In this document: piece after piece, positions 8,383 through 17,667 of the stretch
Layout of the letters: each line of letters opens with the position of its first letter
Position numbering within the stretch: position 1 is the first letter of the stretch
Source of the DNA: Methanoregula sp.
GTDB taxonomy: Archaea > Halobacteriota > Methanomicrobia > Methanomicrobiales > Methanospirillaceae
Reading direction: 5' to 3'
DNA length: 56,054 nt
Assembly: GCF_028712425.1 (NCBI RefSeq)
Contig: NZ_JAQTQD010000005.1
Span: 1-56,054 of the forward strand
Program-made: the position numbers and the translations under genes
Notes under the pieces: model-generated
Databases searched by the model: none
What the model saw: only the letters and a program-made list of their open reading frames with translations
Told to the model about the DNA's origin: nothing

Positions 8383-9669
8383 TCATTTACCAATGATATG
8401 CTGTTTCTTTATCCTTACGGACGGAAGGATCAGGGACCCGATTGCCCTTGATTCCCGGCTCAGCCCGGTAATCTGGTGCTGGAGATCAAAGACATTCCCC
8501 GAGAGCATGGCGCTCCGGATCGGTTCCTGGAACTCCCCTCCTTCACGGAAGAACGCATTGGAGAGCTCGACCGAGAACTCGCCGCTCATCGGGTTTGCCG
8601 TGTGGGCCCCGACAACATTGTGCACGAAGATCACGCGTTCGTCATCAACGGTATCCCGTTTCCCATCCACGACGAAGTTGTGGTGGCCGATGGACGGGGA
8701 TCCCCCATACCCGCCCCGTACCGCGTTTGCCGTGCTCTGCTTTCCGTACCGGTATGCGGTCTTCAGGTCGTAGGCGAAAGCGCAGAGGACGCCATCGCGG
8801 ATGAAGTCGGTCCGTTTTGTCGGCATCCCTTCCGCGTCCCAGCAGGAGCTTCCGTCCGCGCCGGGGAGGAGCGGGTCATCGTACATCGAGATCAACGGAT
8901 CGGTAACTTTCTGCCCGAGACAGTCCGCGAGCCGCGAGCGTTTGGCGTGGACATTGCGGCCGCTCAGGGCGGGGACAAAGACCGTGCCAAGGAGTTCCGC
9001 GTAGGCAAGGGGGGAGAGGAGGATATCGTAGTCACCGGTCGGTATGTCCTTCCCTTTTGCGGATTCGCAGGCAAAGAACGTTGCCCGTTCCCCGACAGTT
9101 GTCGGGTCCACGCGGTCCAGTGCCCACGAGTGATCGAACTCGTATCCCGTGGACTGCCCATGGATGGCTTCAAGCGAGAGGGAGACCGAGGTGTGGCGGC
9201 TGGTGTACCGAATGCCATGACTGCTCGCAAGGGTCACTTCAAGGGATGAGACTCCCGCTGATCCCGAGGTCACTTCGGCCGGGTGCTCTTCAGCACCCTC
9301 CAGCATTGCCTCCAGAAGTTTTCCGGCAGTCACGGGGCCGACTTCCAGCGAACGATCGAACGAGAGGGGCGTCTGGTCGAGCGGTTCCGGCCCGGGAAGC
9401 CCTTTCCATTCCTGCGGCGTGGCAAGGTTCCCGCTTGCAATTGCCGCGTTCAGGCACTCGCGCCAGCGGCCGGGATCGCTCGTGCTGGACGATCCGATCC
9501 GTCCCTTCCGTATCGTGCGGATGCCGAGGCCACAGTCCTGCGAGGTGGTTGCGTGGCTCACCTTCTTCTTACGGAGATCGGCTGATATGCTGGTGCCCTC
9601 AACGTAAAAGACCTCGACTTCGTCAACACTTTTCTCCGCTTCCCGGATCAGCTGGTCAATCCATTCCAC
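8383..9669 (-). CDS. pmbA: TldE/PmbA family protein
   Basis: This protein of about 428 residues is the non-catalytic partner of the TldD metalloprotease (heterodimer that degrades unfolded or modified peptides). The family features are visible: the N-terminal KVSHATTSQDCGLGIRTIRKGRIGSSSTSD region, the central ASSHGIRYTSRHTSVSLSLEA, and the C-terminal GGSPSIGHHNFVVDG plus NPMSGEFSVELSNAFFREGGEF. It lacks the HExxxH motif, as expected for TldE. It follows TldD directly and overlaps it slightly. The start is uncertain: a GTG at 9669 (VEWIDQLI) seems best, with an ATG at 9687 as alternative. Confidence 0.9.
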   Translation of the reverse strand: MEWIDQLIREAEKSVDEVEVFYVEGTSISADLRKKKVSHATTSQDCGLGIRTIRKGRIGSSSTSDPGRWRECLNAAIASGNLATPQEWKGLPGPEPLDQTPLSFDRSLEVGPVTAGKLLEAMLEGAEEHPAEVTSGSAGVSSLEVTLASSHGIRYTSRHTSVSLSLEAIHGQSTGYEFDHSWALDRVDPTTVGERATFFACESAKGKDIPTGDYDILLSPLAYAELLGTVFVPALSGRNVHAKRSRLADCLGQKVTDPLISMYDDPLLPGADGSSCWDAEGMPTKRTDFIRDGVLCAFAYDLKTAYRYGKQSTANAVRGGYGGSPSIGHHNFVVDGKRDTVDDERVIFVHNVVGAHTANPMSGEFSVELSNAFFREGGEFQEPIRSAMLSGNVFDLQHQITGLSRESRAIGSLILPSVRIKKQHIIGK

Positions 9670-10987
9670 TGCCACCCACCACCGCATCCACTAAGAGAAC
9701 ATGGGGAGCCCCGTCGCTCACGGGGACGCTCTGGCCGCCCTTCCCGCAATACCCGGGGCTCATCTTCCGGTCATTCCCGCACAGCACGATCTGGTGCAGG
9801 GTCGAGAGGATCTCGCCCGTGAGGGAGACATCGCGGACCATCTTCGTGCACTCGCCGTTCTCGACAAGGTAGCCGTACTCCGCGTTGAACTGGAAAACGC
9901 CCCTGCCCGGATCGACCTGCCCCCCGCGGGACCCGGCAAGGAAGATCCCGTTTTTGCATTCAGCAAAGATCTCCTCTTTTGTGGAGTCGCCGTTCTCGAT
10001 GAACGTGTTGCTCATCCGCACCAGCGGGGGCTCTCCCGGCATGGCACGGGCATGGCCGGCAATCCCGTTCCCGACCGCCACCAGAGATTCGCGGTTATGA
10101 AGGAAGGCGTTGACCACCCCGCACCGGATGATCTCGGTCCGTGAAACGGCTACCCCCTCTGCATCAACGGGATCGAACCCGAACTCGCAGAGACTTGGGT
10201 CGTCGACAATCGTGAGGGTTTCGTTCCCGATCCGTTCCCCGGTCCTCCCTTTCAGAACCGAACTCCCCTCCTGGATCAGGTCGCCCTCGCTCGCGTGGCC
10301 CACGGCTTCATGGGCAAAAACCCCGGCCAGTTCGGGATCGAGCACTGCCCGCATCTTTCCGCCTTTCGCAGCCACTGCGTCCAGCAGGGAGACTGCTGTT
10401 TGTGCCGCTTTCCTGCCCACGTCCTGCTGGTGCCGGAGATTGAACCCGTGGATGGAATGCTCCCGTTCGTATCCCATCTGGACATTGCCATTCCGCGATG
10501 CCACGGCGAGAACATTGAATCCCGACCGCCCCATCCCGTACGTGAACTCGTTGCCGGAACTGTCGGAGAAGCGGACCTCTTCGAACTTCTCGATATAGTT
10601 TGCCCGCCGGTTGACAATAAGCGGGAGCGTGGCACTCCTCTCGATCTCTGCAAGGAGCGCGGATTTCTCTTCAAGACCGATCTCCCGCGGATCTTCCTTC
10701 AGGGGCGGGACGGGCAGCTGGCGGCGCTGCACATCCCCGAGGACGACCTGCTCCTCCGTTATCACGGCAAGGCGGGCCGCCCGTTCCAGCAGCTCATCGA
10801 ATTTCCTTCCGGTGCAGGTGGTGAAATTGTCGATCTGGAGCACGCCCCACCCGGACCGGACAAGGACGCGAAGGATCGCCTTGTTGAAAAAAGAGGTTCC
10901 GGCAGACTCGACCACACCGTTATCGATATCGATGTGTGTGACCTCGCCGGTCACGTGCCTCAGGTCGTAGTAGGAGATGCCGTCCAT
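9656..10987 (-). CDS. tldD: TldD metalloprotease
   Basis: This 443-residue protein is the catalytic subunit of the TldD/TldE protease. The zinc-binding HEAVGH (HExxxH) motif is present in the segment GVFAHEAVGHASEGDLI near residue 227, followed by the family's conserved NETLTIVDDPSLCEFGFDPVD and the C-terminal SRGGQVDPGRGVFQFNAEYGYLVENGE. The gene lies 5 bp downstream of lonB and overlaps tldE, so the three form one operon. In bacteria TldD/E matures peptides (microcin B17) and degrades antitoxins; in archaea the partners are unknown, although peptidase activity is established for the family. Confidence 0.94.
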   Translation of the reverse strand: MDGISYYDLRHVTGEVTHIDIDNGVVESAGTSFFNKAILRVLVRSGWGVLQIDNFTTCTGRKFDELLERAARLAVITEEQVVLGDVQRRQLPVPPLKEDPREIGLEEKSALLAEIERSATLPLIVNRRANYIEKFEEVRFSDSSGNEFTYGMGRSGFNVLAVASRNGNVQMGYEREHSIHGFNLRHQQDVGRKAAQTAVSLLDAVAAKGGKMRAVLDPELAGVFAHEAVGHASEGDLIQEGSSVLKGRTGERIGNETLTIVDDPSLCEFGFDPVDAEGVAVSRTEIIRCGVVNAFLHNRESLVAVGNGIAGHARAMPGEPPLVRMSNTFIENGDSTKEEIFAECKNGIFLAGSRGGQVDPGRGVFQFNAEYGYLVENGECTKMVRDVSLTGEILSTLHQIVLCGNDRKMSPGYCGKGGQSVPVSDGAPHVLLVDAVVGGSGMD

Positions 10988-10992
10988 CGCAT

Positions 10993-12978
10993 TCAGGCCG
11001 TTGTCGGGTTGATCTCCGGCGCTTCTGCGATCATTGCTGTGGACCGCATCGCCATCTTCTTGAGCTTGGTGAGGAAACTCTCCGAGTTCTCCGGGACGAG
11101 AGCGTATTTGAGAACATCATCGATCGTATCGACAGGGATAATTGTAACGAGCGGTTTGTACCGTTCCTCGATCAACACATCGCCAACATTCATCCGGGGA
11201 ATGAGGACCGTCTTGATCCCTGCCTTCGCTGCTGCTTCGATCTTGTAGGTGACACCACCGATTGGGAGTACATCGCCCCGCACCGAAAGCGAACCGGTCA
11301 TCGCAAGGTCCTGGCGCACCGGGATACCTTCGATGGCGCTGACAACAGCGGTCGCAACACTCACCGAAGCCGAGTCACCCTCCACACCCATGTAGGTGCC
11401 GATGAACTGGATGTGGATATCGATGTTCTTGACATCCTTGCCGGTGAATTTTTTCAGGAGCGCACTGACGTTCTTGATCGATTCCTGGGCAATCTCCTTG
11501 AGCATCCCGGTGGCAATTACTTCACCACCTTCCTTTCCTATTGCCGGAGTAACCTCTGCCATGATGGGAAGAACGGATCCGGCATCGCTGCCGGTGACGG
11601 CAAGCCCGTTCACGCGGCCGACCCGGGTGCCTTCCACCACTGTCATCTCGTATTCGCGCAGGTGGCGGGTGATCTCGTCCGAGACCTGGTCCTCGATGGA
11701 CCGGGCGGTCTTCTTTGCCGTGATGACATGCGCTGCTGTCGTTATTGGGGCATTCTCCTGCCGGGCGATATCACCGGCAACCCGGATCAGGCCGCCCATG
11801 TCGCGGAGCTTTAAGGTCAGGTGGCCCTTACGGTTCGAGCGCCGGCGGGCTTCCCGTATGATCTCGTCGATGCCGCTCTGGTCGAAGTGCGGGATCTTCC
11901 CGTCGTTTTTGACCTCCTGGGCAATGAACCGGACATATTTCTGCCGGTTCTCAGGAGTGTCCTCCATGCTCTCGGCCATATAGACTTCGTACCCGTATCC
12001 CCGGATACGTGACCGGAGTGCCGGGTGCATTCCCTGGATGGCATCGATATTGCCTGCCGCAATCATCACGAACCTGCAGGGGACCGGTTCTGTGCGCACC
12101 ATCGCCCCGCTCGACCGCTCGCTCTGCCCGGTGATCGGGAACTCCCCTTCCTGCAGGGCCGTGAGCAGGTTCTGCTGGGAGTGGGGGTCCAGGGTGTTGA
12201 TCTCGTCGATAAAGAGGACGCCGCCGTTCGAACGGTGGATGGCCCCGGCCTCGACCCGGTCATGGGCCGGGGTCTCAAGGCCGCCGCTCTGGAAGGGGTC
12301 GTGCCGGACATCCCCCAGCAGGGCGCCGGCATGAGAGCCCGTGCCGTCAATGAAGGGGGCGATGTTCTTGGTATCGTTCGAGACAAGAAGCTTGGGCACC
12401 ATCGCTTCTTCCCTGGGTGTCGAGTACCGAAGGGCCATGAAGACAAATGCGCCCGCGATCAGCCCCATCAGGAGCTGCATGGTAATGATAGCATATCCCG
12501 CTATACCGAGCATGAGGAGCATCATGAGGGTCTGCCGGAACTGGGACTTCTTCTTGGCCTCGGCCTTGTGGGCGCCCACGATCTGCTTGCCCCTTCCCCC
12601 GGCAACGGTCCGGATGACCGGGTTGTTGGAGTCATCGGAGTTCGGGTACACGAGGATGTCCTGGAGCTCCTCCTTGGGCAAAAGTTCGGCCATCGCTTTT
12701 GCAAGCATGGACTTACCCGTCCCGGGGCTGCCGATCATCATCACGTGCCGGCGCTGGATCGCCGCTTTCCGGATGACCTCGACTGCCCGCTCCTGGCCGA
12801 TTACCTGGTCGATTAACGATGCAGGGACTTCAATCTGCGATGATGTCGCAACTCCGCCCTCAGGGGTTGCCCCTGGCGCGGTTGCCGGGGATGGGGAGAC
12901 TTCGGGAGCCGCAGTTTCCGGTTTTGCCGGCTCTTCAAACTGATCTTTTGGGAGTGGTTGTTCTGGTGCACTTTCCAT
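10993..12978 (-). CDS. lonB: archaeal membrane Lon protease LonB
   Basis: This is a membrane-anchored AAA+ protease that degrades damaged or unfolded proteins. The 661 residues comprise a Pro/Ala/Glu-rich N-terminus, Walker A GSPGTGKS (near residue 80), an insertion with two transmembrane helices (about 150-185) typical of LonB, Walker [13 protein letters not shown], a sensor region around [10 protein letters not shown], and the C-terminal protease domain. The Ser-Lys dyad lies in [14 protein letters not shown] (about residue 530) and [14 protein letters not shown] (about 575). A TATA-like TGTATATG lies about 35 bp upstream on the minus strand (13008-13016), giving a short leader. It is first in the operon with tldD, tldE and the BofA-like gene. 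Confidence 0.96.
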   Translation of the reverse strand: MESAPEQPLPKDQFEEPAKPETAAPEVSPSPATAPGATPEGGVATSSQIEVPASLIDQVIGQERAVEVIRKAAIQRRHVMMIGSPGTGKSMLAKAMAELLPKEELQDILVYPNSDDSNNPVIRTVAGGRGKQIVGAHKAEAKKKSQFRQTLMMLLMLGIAGYAIITMQLLMGLIAGAFVFMALRYSTPREEAMVPKLLVSNDTKNIAPFIDGTGSHAGALLGDVRHDPFQSGGLETPAHDRVEAGAIHRSNGGVLFIDEINTLDPHSQQNLLTALQEGEFPITGQSERSSGAMVRTEPVPCRFVMIAAGNIDAIQGMHPALRSRIRGYGYEVYMAESMEDTPENRQKYVRFIAQEVKNDGKIPHFDQSGIDEIIREARRRSNRKGHLTLKLRDMGGLIRVAGDIARQENAPITTAAHVITAKKTARSIEDQVSDEITRHLREYEMTVVEGTRVGRVNGLAVTGSDAGSVLPIMAEVTPAIGKEGGEVIATGMLKEIAQESIKNVSALLKKFTGKDVKNIDIHIQFIGTYMGVEGDSASVSVATAVVSAIEGIPVRQDLAMTGSLSVRGDVLPIGGVTYKIEAAAKAGIKTVLIPRMNVGDVLIEERYKPLVTIIPVDTIDDVLKYALVPENSESFLTKLKKMAMRSTAMIAEAPEINPTTA

Positions 12979-13179
12979 GACGATGATGCCCTCTGCGGAT
13001 GGATTTTCATATACATTGTCTCATGCAAGTTTAAGTACTTTCAGCTGATAGCACGGCAGGGAGGCGTGGGATTTCGCGGTCGCATTTTTTCCACCCTGCC
13101 AGCGCCATAAACCCGGTTCATCCCCCGGTTTCTTCTGTTCCTTCCACCAGCCGGTGCCGCCAATCGGAAAACTACAATA

Positions 13180-13202
13180 GGGTTTATCTTCCAAGTACTT
13201 GG
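13180..13202 (+). promoter_or_regulatory. prs promoter with CCAAGTACTTGG palindrome
   Basis: A TATA-like GGTTTATC (about 13181-13188) is followed immediately by a perfect 12-bp palindrome CCAAGTACTTGG (13191-13202). The palindrome sits between the presumed TATA box and the expected start of transcription some 25 bp downstream, a position where a bound repressor would block initiation. The prs ATG is 42 bp further on. A related half (AAGTTTAAGTACTTTC) occurs near 13027-13042, beside the lonB promoter. The regulator is unknown. Confidence 0.45.
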
Positions 13203-13243
13203 TTGATAAGCGCCGGGCAGGCACCGGGGCGGGGAACGATACC

Positions 13244-14092
13244 ATGAGAGTGATTTGTACAGAACGGTCGCAGGTGCTCGGTGCCCGCGTTGCACAAGTG
13301 CTGAAAGTGCCGGTTGCAAGTGTCGCGTTTTCCCGGTTTCCCGACGGTGAGCAGTATCTTGTTGCCGGCGATCTTGATGACGAGACGCTGATTGTTGCAA
13401 GTGTTGTGGACAACGATGCGCTGGTCCAGCTGATGCTCCTTGCTGATGCCTGCGAACCTTCGAGTACCCGTCTCGTCCTCCCCTACATGGCCTATGCGCG
13501 CCAGGACAAACAGTTCAAAAAGGGAGAACCCCTCTCGGCACGTGCCGTGGCAAAGGCACTCAGCCGGGGCGTTACAGAGGTCATCACGGTCAACATCCAC
13601 GACCCGGCAGTCCTGGAGCACTTTACTGTCCCGGCAAAAAACATATCCGTTGCAGCGGAGGTCGGGGCGTATGTCGGGACGCTTGGCCTCAAAAATCCCC
13701 TCATCCTGGCGCCTGATGACGGGGCCCTTGCGTTTGCCGGGCAGGTTGCGGCAACCGGCGGGTGGGAGTACGATCACCTGGACAAGACGCGGCTCTCCGG
13801 AATGGAGGTACGGATGGCTCCCAAGAACCTCTGCGCTGCCTCCCGCCCGGTCGTCATTGTCGATGATATCATCTCGACCGGCGGCACCATCGTAACGGCA
13901 GCCGGCATGCTCTACCAGCAGGGCGCAACCGATGTCTATGCCGCCTGCGTCCACGGGGTTTTGACCGGCGGCGCCTATGCGCGGCTTATCTCGGCAGGCG
14001 TCCGGGATGTCATCAGCAGCGACACGATCGAGCGCGGCTGCAGCAGGGTTTCTGCCGCTAACACCATTGCAGCGGCGGTACGAACGCCCTGA
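13244..14092 (+). CDS. prs: ribose-phosphate pyrophosphokinase (PRPP synthetase)
   Basis: This enzyme transfers pyrophosphate from ATP to ribose 5-phosphate, making PRPP for nucleotides, histidine, tryptophan and methanopterin. It has 282 residues, the size of class III-like archaeal enzymes. Visible motifs are RFPDGEQYL near the start, the ATP-site stretch RLVLPYMAYARQDKQFKKGEPLSARA (residues ~82-107), NIHDPAVLEHF, and the PRPP-binding loop VVIVDDIISTGGTI (near 204-217). I use the ATG at 13244 (MRVICTERSQ) because the region upstream reads as leader with a GGGGCGGGGAACG motif before it; a TTG 45 bp upstream is less likely. nob1 and gfcR follow on the same strand. Confidence 0.95.
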   Translation: MRVICTERSQVLGARVAQVLKVPVASVAFSRFPDGEQYLVAGDLDDETLIVASVVDNDALVQLMLLADACEPSSTRLVLPYMAYARQDKQFKKGEPLSARAVAKALSRGVTEVITVNIHDPAVLEHFTVPAKNISVAAEVGAYVGTLGLKNPLILAPDDGALAFAGQVAATGGWEYDHLDKTRLSGMEVRMAPKNLCAASRPVVIVDDIISTGGTIVTAAGMLYQQGATDVYAACVHGVLTGGAYARLISAGVRDVISSDTIERGCSRVSAANTIAAAVRTP

Positions 14093-14142
14093 GCCATGCC
14101 AGCGTCTATGATCCCCTTCCTGTTCTGGCGGATCCCTGCCCT

Positions 14143-14598
14143 ATGAAGGCCGTCCTTGATGCGAGCGTTTTCTTTTCTGAGATCCCGTTAGAAGGTGAAC
14201 TTTTCACAACACCATCCGTCTGCGATGAACTCATCGATATCCGGGCAAAGGGGAACTTTGAGAAACTGTGTGCAAAGGGACTTACCGTTCTCTCTCCTGC
14301 CGGAGATAGTCTTCGTGCAGTGGACCGTGCAGCGGAGAAAACCCGGGACAGCAGCGTGATCTCCGGCACCGACCGGGATCTCCTCGCGCTTGCAAAGGAG
14401 CTCGGCGCCGTGCTGTACACCGATGATTTTGCCATCCAGAACGTTGCCGGGGTGCTCGGCGTTGAGACACGCCCCATCCTGCAGAGAAAAGCCCGACAGG
14501 TCCGCTGGAAGTACCGGTGCACAGGCTGCGGCCGGTATTACAGCCACGACGGCGATTGCCCGGTCTGCGGCGCAGCGATTAAAAGAAAACTTAAATAG
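14143..14598 (+). CDS. nob1: rRNA maturation endonuclease Nob1
   Basis: Nob1 trims the 3' end of 16S rRNA precursor during small-subunit maturation. The 151-residue protein has an N-terminal PIN domain (VLDASVFF with the first acidic residue, CDEL, and SGTDRDLLALAKELGAVLYTDDFAIQNVA carrying the remaining acidic residues) and a C-terminal zinc ribbon (CTGCGRYY...CPVCG, residues ~124-143) followed by a basic tail. This domain order and length are those of archaeal Nob1. It starts 50 bp after prs and is followed by gfcR, which seems to have its own TATA element inside the last codons of nob1. Confidence 0.93.
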   Translation: MKAVLDASVFFSEIPLEGELFTTPSVCDELIDIRAKGNFEKLCAKGLTVLSPAGDSLRAVDRAAEKTRDSSVISGTDRDLLALAKELGAVLYTDDFAIQNVAGVLGVETRPILQRKARQVRWKYRCTGCGRYYSHDGDCPVCGAAIKRKLK

Positions 14599-14619
14599 CT
14601 GCCAGAAGAGCTTTTGTGC

Positions 14620-15222
14620 ATGTCTTCGTTAGACGATCTGATTGGGAAGGCGAAAGTGCTCCTTTCGGAAGGGCACAGCCCGGGTCAGATTGCAGATGAA
14701 CTCTCCCTTTCCATGGAAACGGTGACATGGCTCCTCACGCAGGCCAAGGGAACGTCCGCCCCAAAAGATGTCCATATCGACTGGACCGCGGTCTCCAGCC
14801 ATGCCCCCATGCTCGAAGAGACTGCCCTGATGCTCCTGAACCGGTATTACCAGTCCCAGAAGGAGACTGCCGGATCTCCGGTGGCAGATGTCATCGTGGG
14901 TATTGCCCTCTCGGGTATCCCGCTTGCTACCCTGATTGCGGTCCAGGAAGCCACGCAACTCGCAATCTATCACCCGGCTAAACAGAGCCAGAGCGAGAAG
15001 CCCACGGGTTCGATCAGCGGGAACTTCGCACCCGTCACCGGCCAACGCTGCATCATCGTAGACGATGTCATCACTTCCGGCAATACCATGAAAGAAGTTG
15101 TCCGGTACCTCAAGAAGCACAATGCGACCCCTGTTGCCATCTGGGTCATCTTTGACAAGCGCGGCATCAGGGATATCGATGGCGTGCCGGTCTATTCGCT
15201 CTTCAAGGTATCTCCGGTGTAG
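14620..15222 (+). CDS. gfcR: GfcR-type regulator (orotate phosphoribosyltransferase-like)
   Basis: The protein has an N-terminal helix-turn-helix (about residues 1-45, [20 protein letters not shown]... with the HTH core [22 protein letters not shown]) joined to a type I phosphoribosyltransferase domain with the PRPP loop [14 protein letters not shown] (near 146-159). This is the architecture of the PyrE-like family whose halophilic member GfcR regulates central sugar metabolism genes. It is therefore probably a transcription regulator sensing PRPP or a nucleotide rather than a pyrimidine enzyme. I use the ATG at 14620; an A/T-rich TTAAATA box about 27 bp upstream suggests a nearly leaderless transcript. 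Confidence 0.88.
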   Translation: MSSLDDLIGKAKVLLSEGHSPGQIADELSLSMETVTWLLTQAKGTSAPKDVHIDWTAVSSHAPMLEETALMLLNRYYQSQKETAGSPVADVIVGIALSGIPLATLIAVQEATQLAIYHPAKQSQSEKPTGSISGNFAPVTGQRCIIVDDVITSGNTMKEVVRYLKKHNATPVAIWVIFDKRGIRDIDGVPVYSLFKVSPV

Positions 15223-15248
15223 TCCATTCCTTTTCCGGGATTACACCA

Positions 15249-15261
15249 TATAATTTATATA
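15249..15261 (+). promoter_or_regulatory. TATA box of the thermosome gene
   Basis: The strong element TATAATTTATATA lies 41-53 bp upstream of the thermosome ATG. It is the best TATA match in this part of the window, in line with a highly expressed chaperonin. A leader follows with GGAGG 7 bp before the start codon. Confidence 0.65.
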
Positions 15262-15301
15262 GAAGTTCAATTCCACCTTTTACAACATCGGAGGATCCAT
15301 T

Positions 15302-16900
15302 ATGCTATCTGGACAGCCTATTATCATTTTAAAAGAAAATGTGGAGCGTAATACCGGGAAAGAAGCCCAGCGCTCGAATATTGCGGCCGCAAAGGCAATT
15401 GCCGGCGCCGTGAAGTCGACGCTTGGCCCCCGGGGCATGGACAAGATGCTTGTTGACTCCACGGGTGACATCGTCATTACGAATGACGGTGCAACGATCT
15501 TAAGCGAGATCGCCGTTCAGCACCCCGGCGCAAAGATGGTCATCGAGGTCGCCAACACGCAGGACGATGAAGTCGGCGACGGGACCACCACCGCAATCAT
15601 CCTTGTCGGCGCGCTGATGGAACAGGCCGAGATCATGCTCGAACAGGGTATCCACCCGACTGTTATTGCCCAGGGATACCGCATGGGCATGGAGAAGGCC
15701 ATTGAGATAACAACCGGCCTCTCCTACAAGGTCGATGCAACCGACCGGAAGACCCTCCTGAAGATCACCGACACGGCAATCACCGGCAAGTCGGTTGAGC
15801 AGATCAAGGACAAGCTGGACGGCATCATCGTCGATGCGGTCATGGCCGTTGCCGAGAAGGCGAACGGGAAGATCGTTGTTGACGAAGATGATGTCATGAT
15901 CAAGAAGCAGAAGGGCCAGGCAATGGACGATGCAGAGCTGATCCGCGGCGTTGTGATCGACAAGGTCCGTGTCAACGACGGGATGCCAAAGAAGATCCCG
16001 AAAGCCAAAGTCGCTCTGATCGCATCCCCGCTTGAGATCACCAAGACCCAGGTCAAGGCTAAGATCAAGATCTCCACCGCCGAGCAGGTGAACGCATTCT
16101 CCGAGCAGGAGCGCGGGGCATTAAAGAAACTTGCCGACCTCGTCATTGACAGCGGCGCAAACGTTCTCCTCTGCCAGAAAGGCATCTCCGATATTGCGCA
16201 GTTCTACCTGGCAAAGGCAGGAGTCTTTGCTATCGAGGATGTTCCCGAGAAGGACATGAAGTATGCTGCCCGGGCACTCAATGCAAACATTATTGCAAAG
16301 CCTGATGCACTGACAGCAAAGGACCTCGGGACTGCCGACCTTGTCGAGGAAGACACGGAAGGAAATGTCACGAGGATCTCCGGCTGCAAGAACCCCAAGA
16401 CCATCACCATCCTCCTCCGGGGGACGAGCGACTACCTTTTGGACGAGCTCGAGCGGGCGGTTGTTGACGGGACCCGCGTTGTCATGGATGCCATGGAAGA
16501 CGGGACCTATGTTGTTGGCGGTGCAGCGGTCGAGACCGAGCTGCTCATGAAGATCCGCGACTATGCCCAGACCGTTGGTGGCCGTGTTCAGCTCGCCATC
16601 GAGGGCTACGCAACCGCTTACGAGTCCATCCCGCGGGCACTTGCCGAGAACTCCGGCTTCAATCCCATCGACAAGATCGTGGAACTCAAGAATGCCCATG
16701 CAAAGGGCAAGAAGAACGCCGGCCTGAACGTGTACCAGGGCAAGGTCGTTGACATGCTGGCCGAGGGCGTTATCGAGCCGCTCCGTTCCAAGCGCCAGTC
16801 CATCCAGAGCGCATCCGAGACTGCCATCATGCTCATCCGCGTCGATGACATGATGATCACCCAGCAGGGTGGCAAGGCCGGTGCCGCTCCCGGGATGTAA
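15302..16900 (+). CDS. ths: thermosome (group II chaperonin) subunit
   Basis: This subunit of the double-ring ATP-dependent folding chamber has 532 residues, a normal length. Motifs: the nucleotide-binding [13 protein letters not shown] (near 40-52), TNDGATIL, the catalytic [12 protein letters not shown] (near 90-100), and the apical/equatorial return with [24 protein letters not shown]. The C-terminus is Gly/Ala-rich and ends in GM, as usual for tails that project into the cavity. The start is fixed by the GGAGG ribosome-binding site. A T-run at about 16920-16927 probably terminates the transcript before the tRNA gene. No second subunit gene is in the window. Confidence 0.97.
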   Translation: MLSGQPIIILKENVERNTGKEAQRSNIAAAKAIAGAVKSTLGPRGMDKMLVDSTGDIVITNDGATILSEIAVQHPGAKMVIEVANTQDDEVGDGTTTAIILVGALMEQAEIMLEQGIHPTVIAQGYRMGMEKAIEITTGLSYKVDATDRKTLLKITDTAITGKSVEQIKDKLDGIIVDAVMAVAEKANGKIVVDEDDVMIKKQKGQAMDDAELIRGVVIDKVRVNDGMPKKIPKAKVALIASPLEITKTQVKAKIKISTAEQVNAFSEQERGALKKLADLVIDSGANVLLCQKGISDIAQFYLAKAGVFAIEDVPEKDMKYAARALNANIIAKPDALTAKDLGTADLVEEDTEGNVTRISGCKNPKTITILLRGTSDYLLDELERAVVDGTRVVMDAMEDGTYVVGGAAVETELLMKIRDYAQTVGGRVQLAIEGYATAYESIPRALAENSGFNPIDKIVELKNAHAKGKKNAGLNVYQGKVVDMLAEGVIEPLRSKRQSIQSASETAIMLIRVDDMMITQQGGKAGAAPGM

Positions 16901-16974
16901 CGGTAAAAACCCAGCTTCCCTTTTTTATCAGATAACTATTAGAGTGATTGGCAAGAAAAAATAGAGAACCGGGT

Positions 16975-17059
16975 GCCGAGGTAGTCTAGCCCGGAAAGGC
17001 GGTAGCCTCGAAAGCTACTGGCGCTTCGCGCCTCGGGAGTTCAACTCTCCCCCTCGGCG
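16975..17059 (+). tRNA. tRNA-Ser (CGA)
   Basis: The acceptor stem GCCGAGG pairs with CCTCGGC (7 bp), with G as discriminator. The anticodon arm GTAGC-CTCGAAA-GCTAC gives anticodon CGA (serine, codon UCG). The long variable arm (GGCGCTTCGCGCC) is characteristic of a class II tRNA such as Ser. The TψC arm GGGAGTTCAACTCTCCC is perfect. CCA is not encoded. Confidence 0.95.
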
Positions 17060-17161
17060 TCAACCACGTGTCCCGATCCTGCTTTTCCGTTTCCGTTCAT
17101 AGAGTGGTGCAGTGATGTGGACCTCTTCTCCCGAAAAAGTTGAAAAATATTCCCATACTGG

Positions 17162-17185
17162 ATGGATTTTTCCCTAAAAATCCAT
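17162..17185. repeat. perfect inverted repeat ATGGATTTTT-CCCT-AAAAATCCAT
   Basis: Ten-base perfect arms with a 4-base loop lie in the 249-bp gap between tRNA-Ser and the small membrane protein gene. The adjacent sequence is T-rich, so it could end a transcript from the tRNA or act as a regulatory site for the downstream gene, whose TATA-like ATATTATATG lies about 60 bp further on. Otherwise I see nothing in this gap. Confidence 0.55.
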
Positions 17186-17308
17186 ATAATTGATTTTTCC
17201 TGTTATCGTTCATTCACAACCAATAAATATCGCATCTTCATATTATATGATCAGTACAGGCTGCGACCCACAGGGAACCGGGCCGCGGCCGGGAACAGGT
17301 GAACAGGA

Positions 17309-17512
17309 ATGCTCCGGATCAAACAGAACAAACCTCCCATATCCGCTGACGCAAAGTCATTCCGCGCCGTCCGCAGGCTGAACCTGAACCGCACCTATAT
17401 GCCCCTGAAGATCGGGGCCATCGTCGGGTATATCCTGCTCGGGATGCTCTCGGCGTCAACCTCCATGTTCGGTATCCTCGTTGGTACCATCCTCCGCCTT
17501 GTCGGGCTCTAA
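17309..17512 (+). CDS. small membrane protein of unknown function (67 aa)
   Basis: This 67-residue protein has a basic N-terminal half (rich in Arg/Lys/Asn, about residues 1-33) and a C-terminal hydrophobic stretch from about residue 35 (IGAIVGYILLGMLSASTSMFGILVGTILRLVGL) that could form one long or two short membrane helices. A ribosome-binding site (AGGTGA) lies 8 bases before the ATG, and a T-run terminator follows the stop, so it is a real monocistronic gene. I do not recognise the family. It lies between tRNA-Ser and a convergent cupredoxin gene. Confidence 0.72.
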   Translation: MLRIKQNKPPISADAKSFRAVRRLNLNRTYMPLKIGAIVGYILLGMLSASTSMFGILVGTILRLVGL

Positions 17513-17521
17513 GTCTCTTTT

Positions 17522-17540
17522 AGCCCGGACGGGTTTTTTT
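17522..17540 (+). terminator. weak hairpin plus T7 terminator
   Basis: AGCCC-GGAC-GGGTT followed by a run of seven T residues, directly after the stop of the 67-residue membrane protein. The T-run alone is a plausible archaeal termination signal. Confidence 0.55.
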
Positions 17541-17667
17541 ATATCGTCTTTTGCTGACGGTGTATTGAAGTCATACCGGAAAAACGGTTCTTTCCGCTAT
17601 TTCCGTTATACCATTGTTTTGTGCAAAAAGGAGAGATTAAGGACCGCAGGACTGCCCTGTGATCGTT

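Noticed and set aside
17162-17185. Second tRNA or small RNA after tRNA-Ser
   Set aside because: Only a simple inverted repeat is visible; no cloverleaf or conserved RNA pattern could be drawn.
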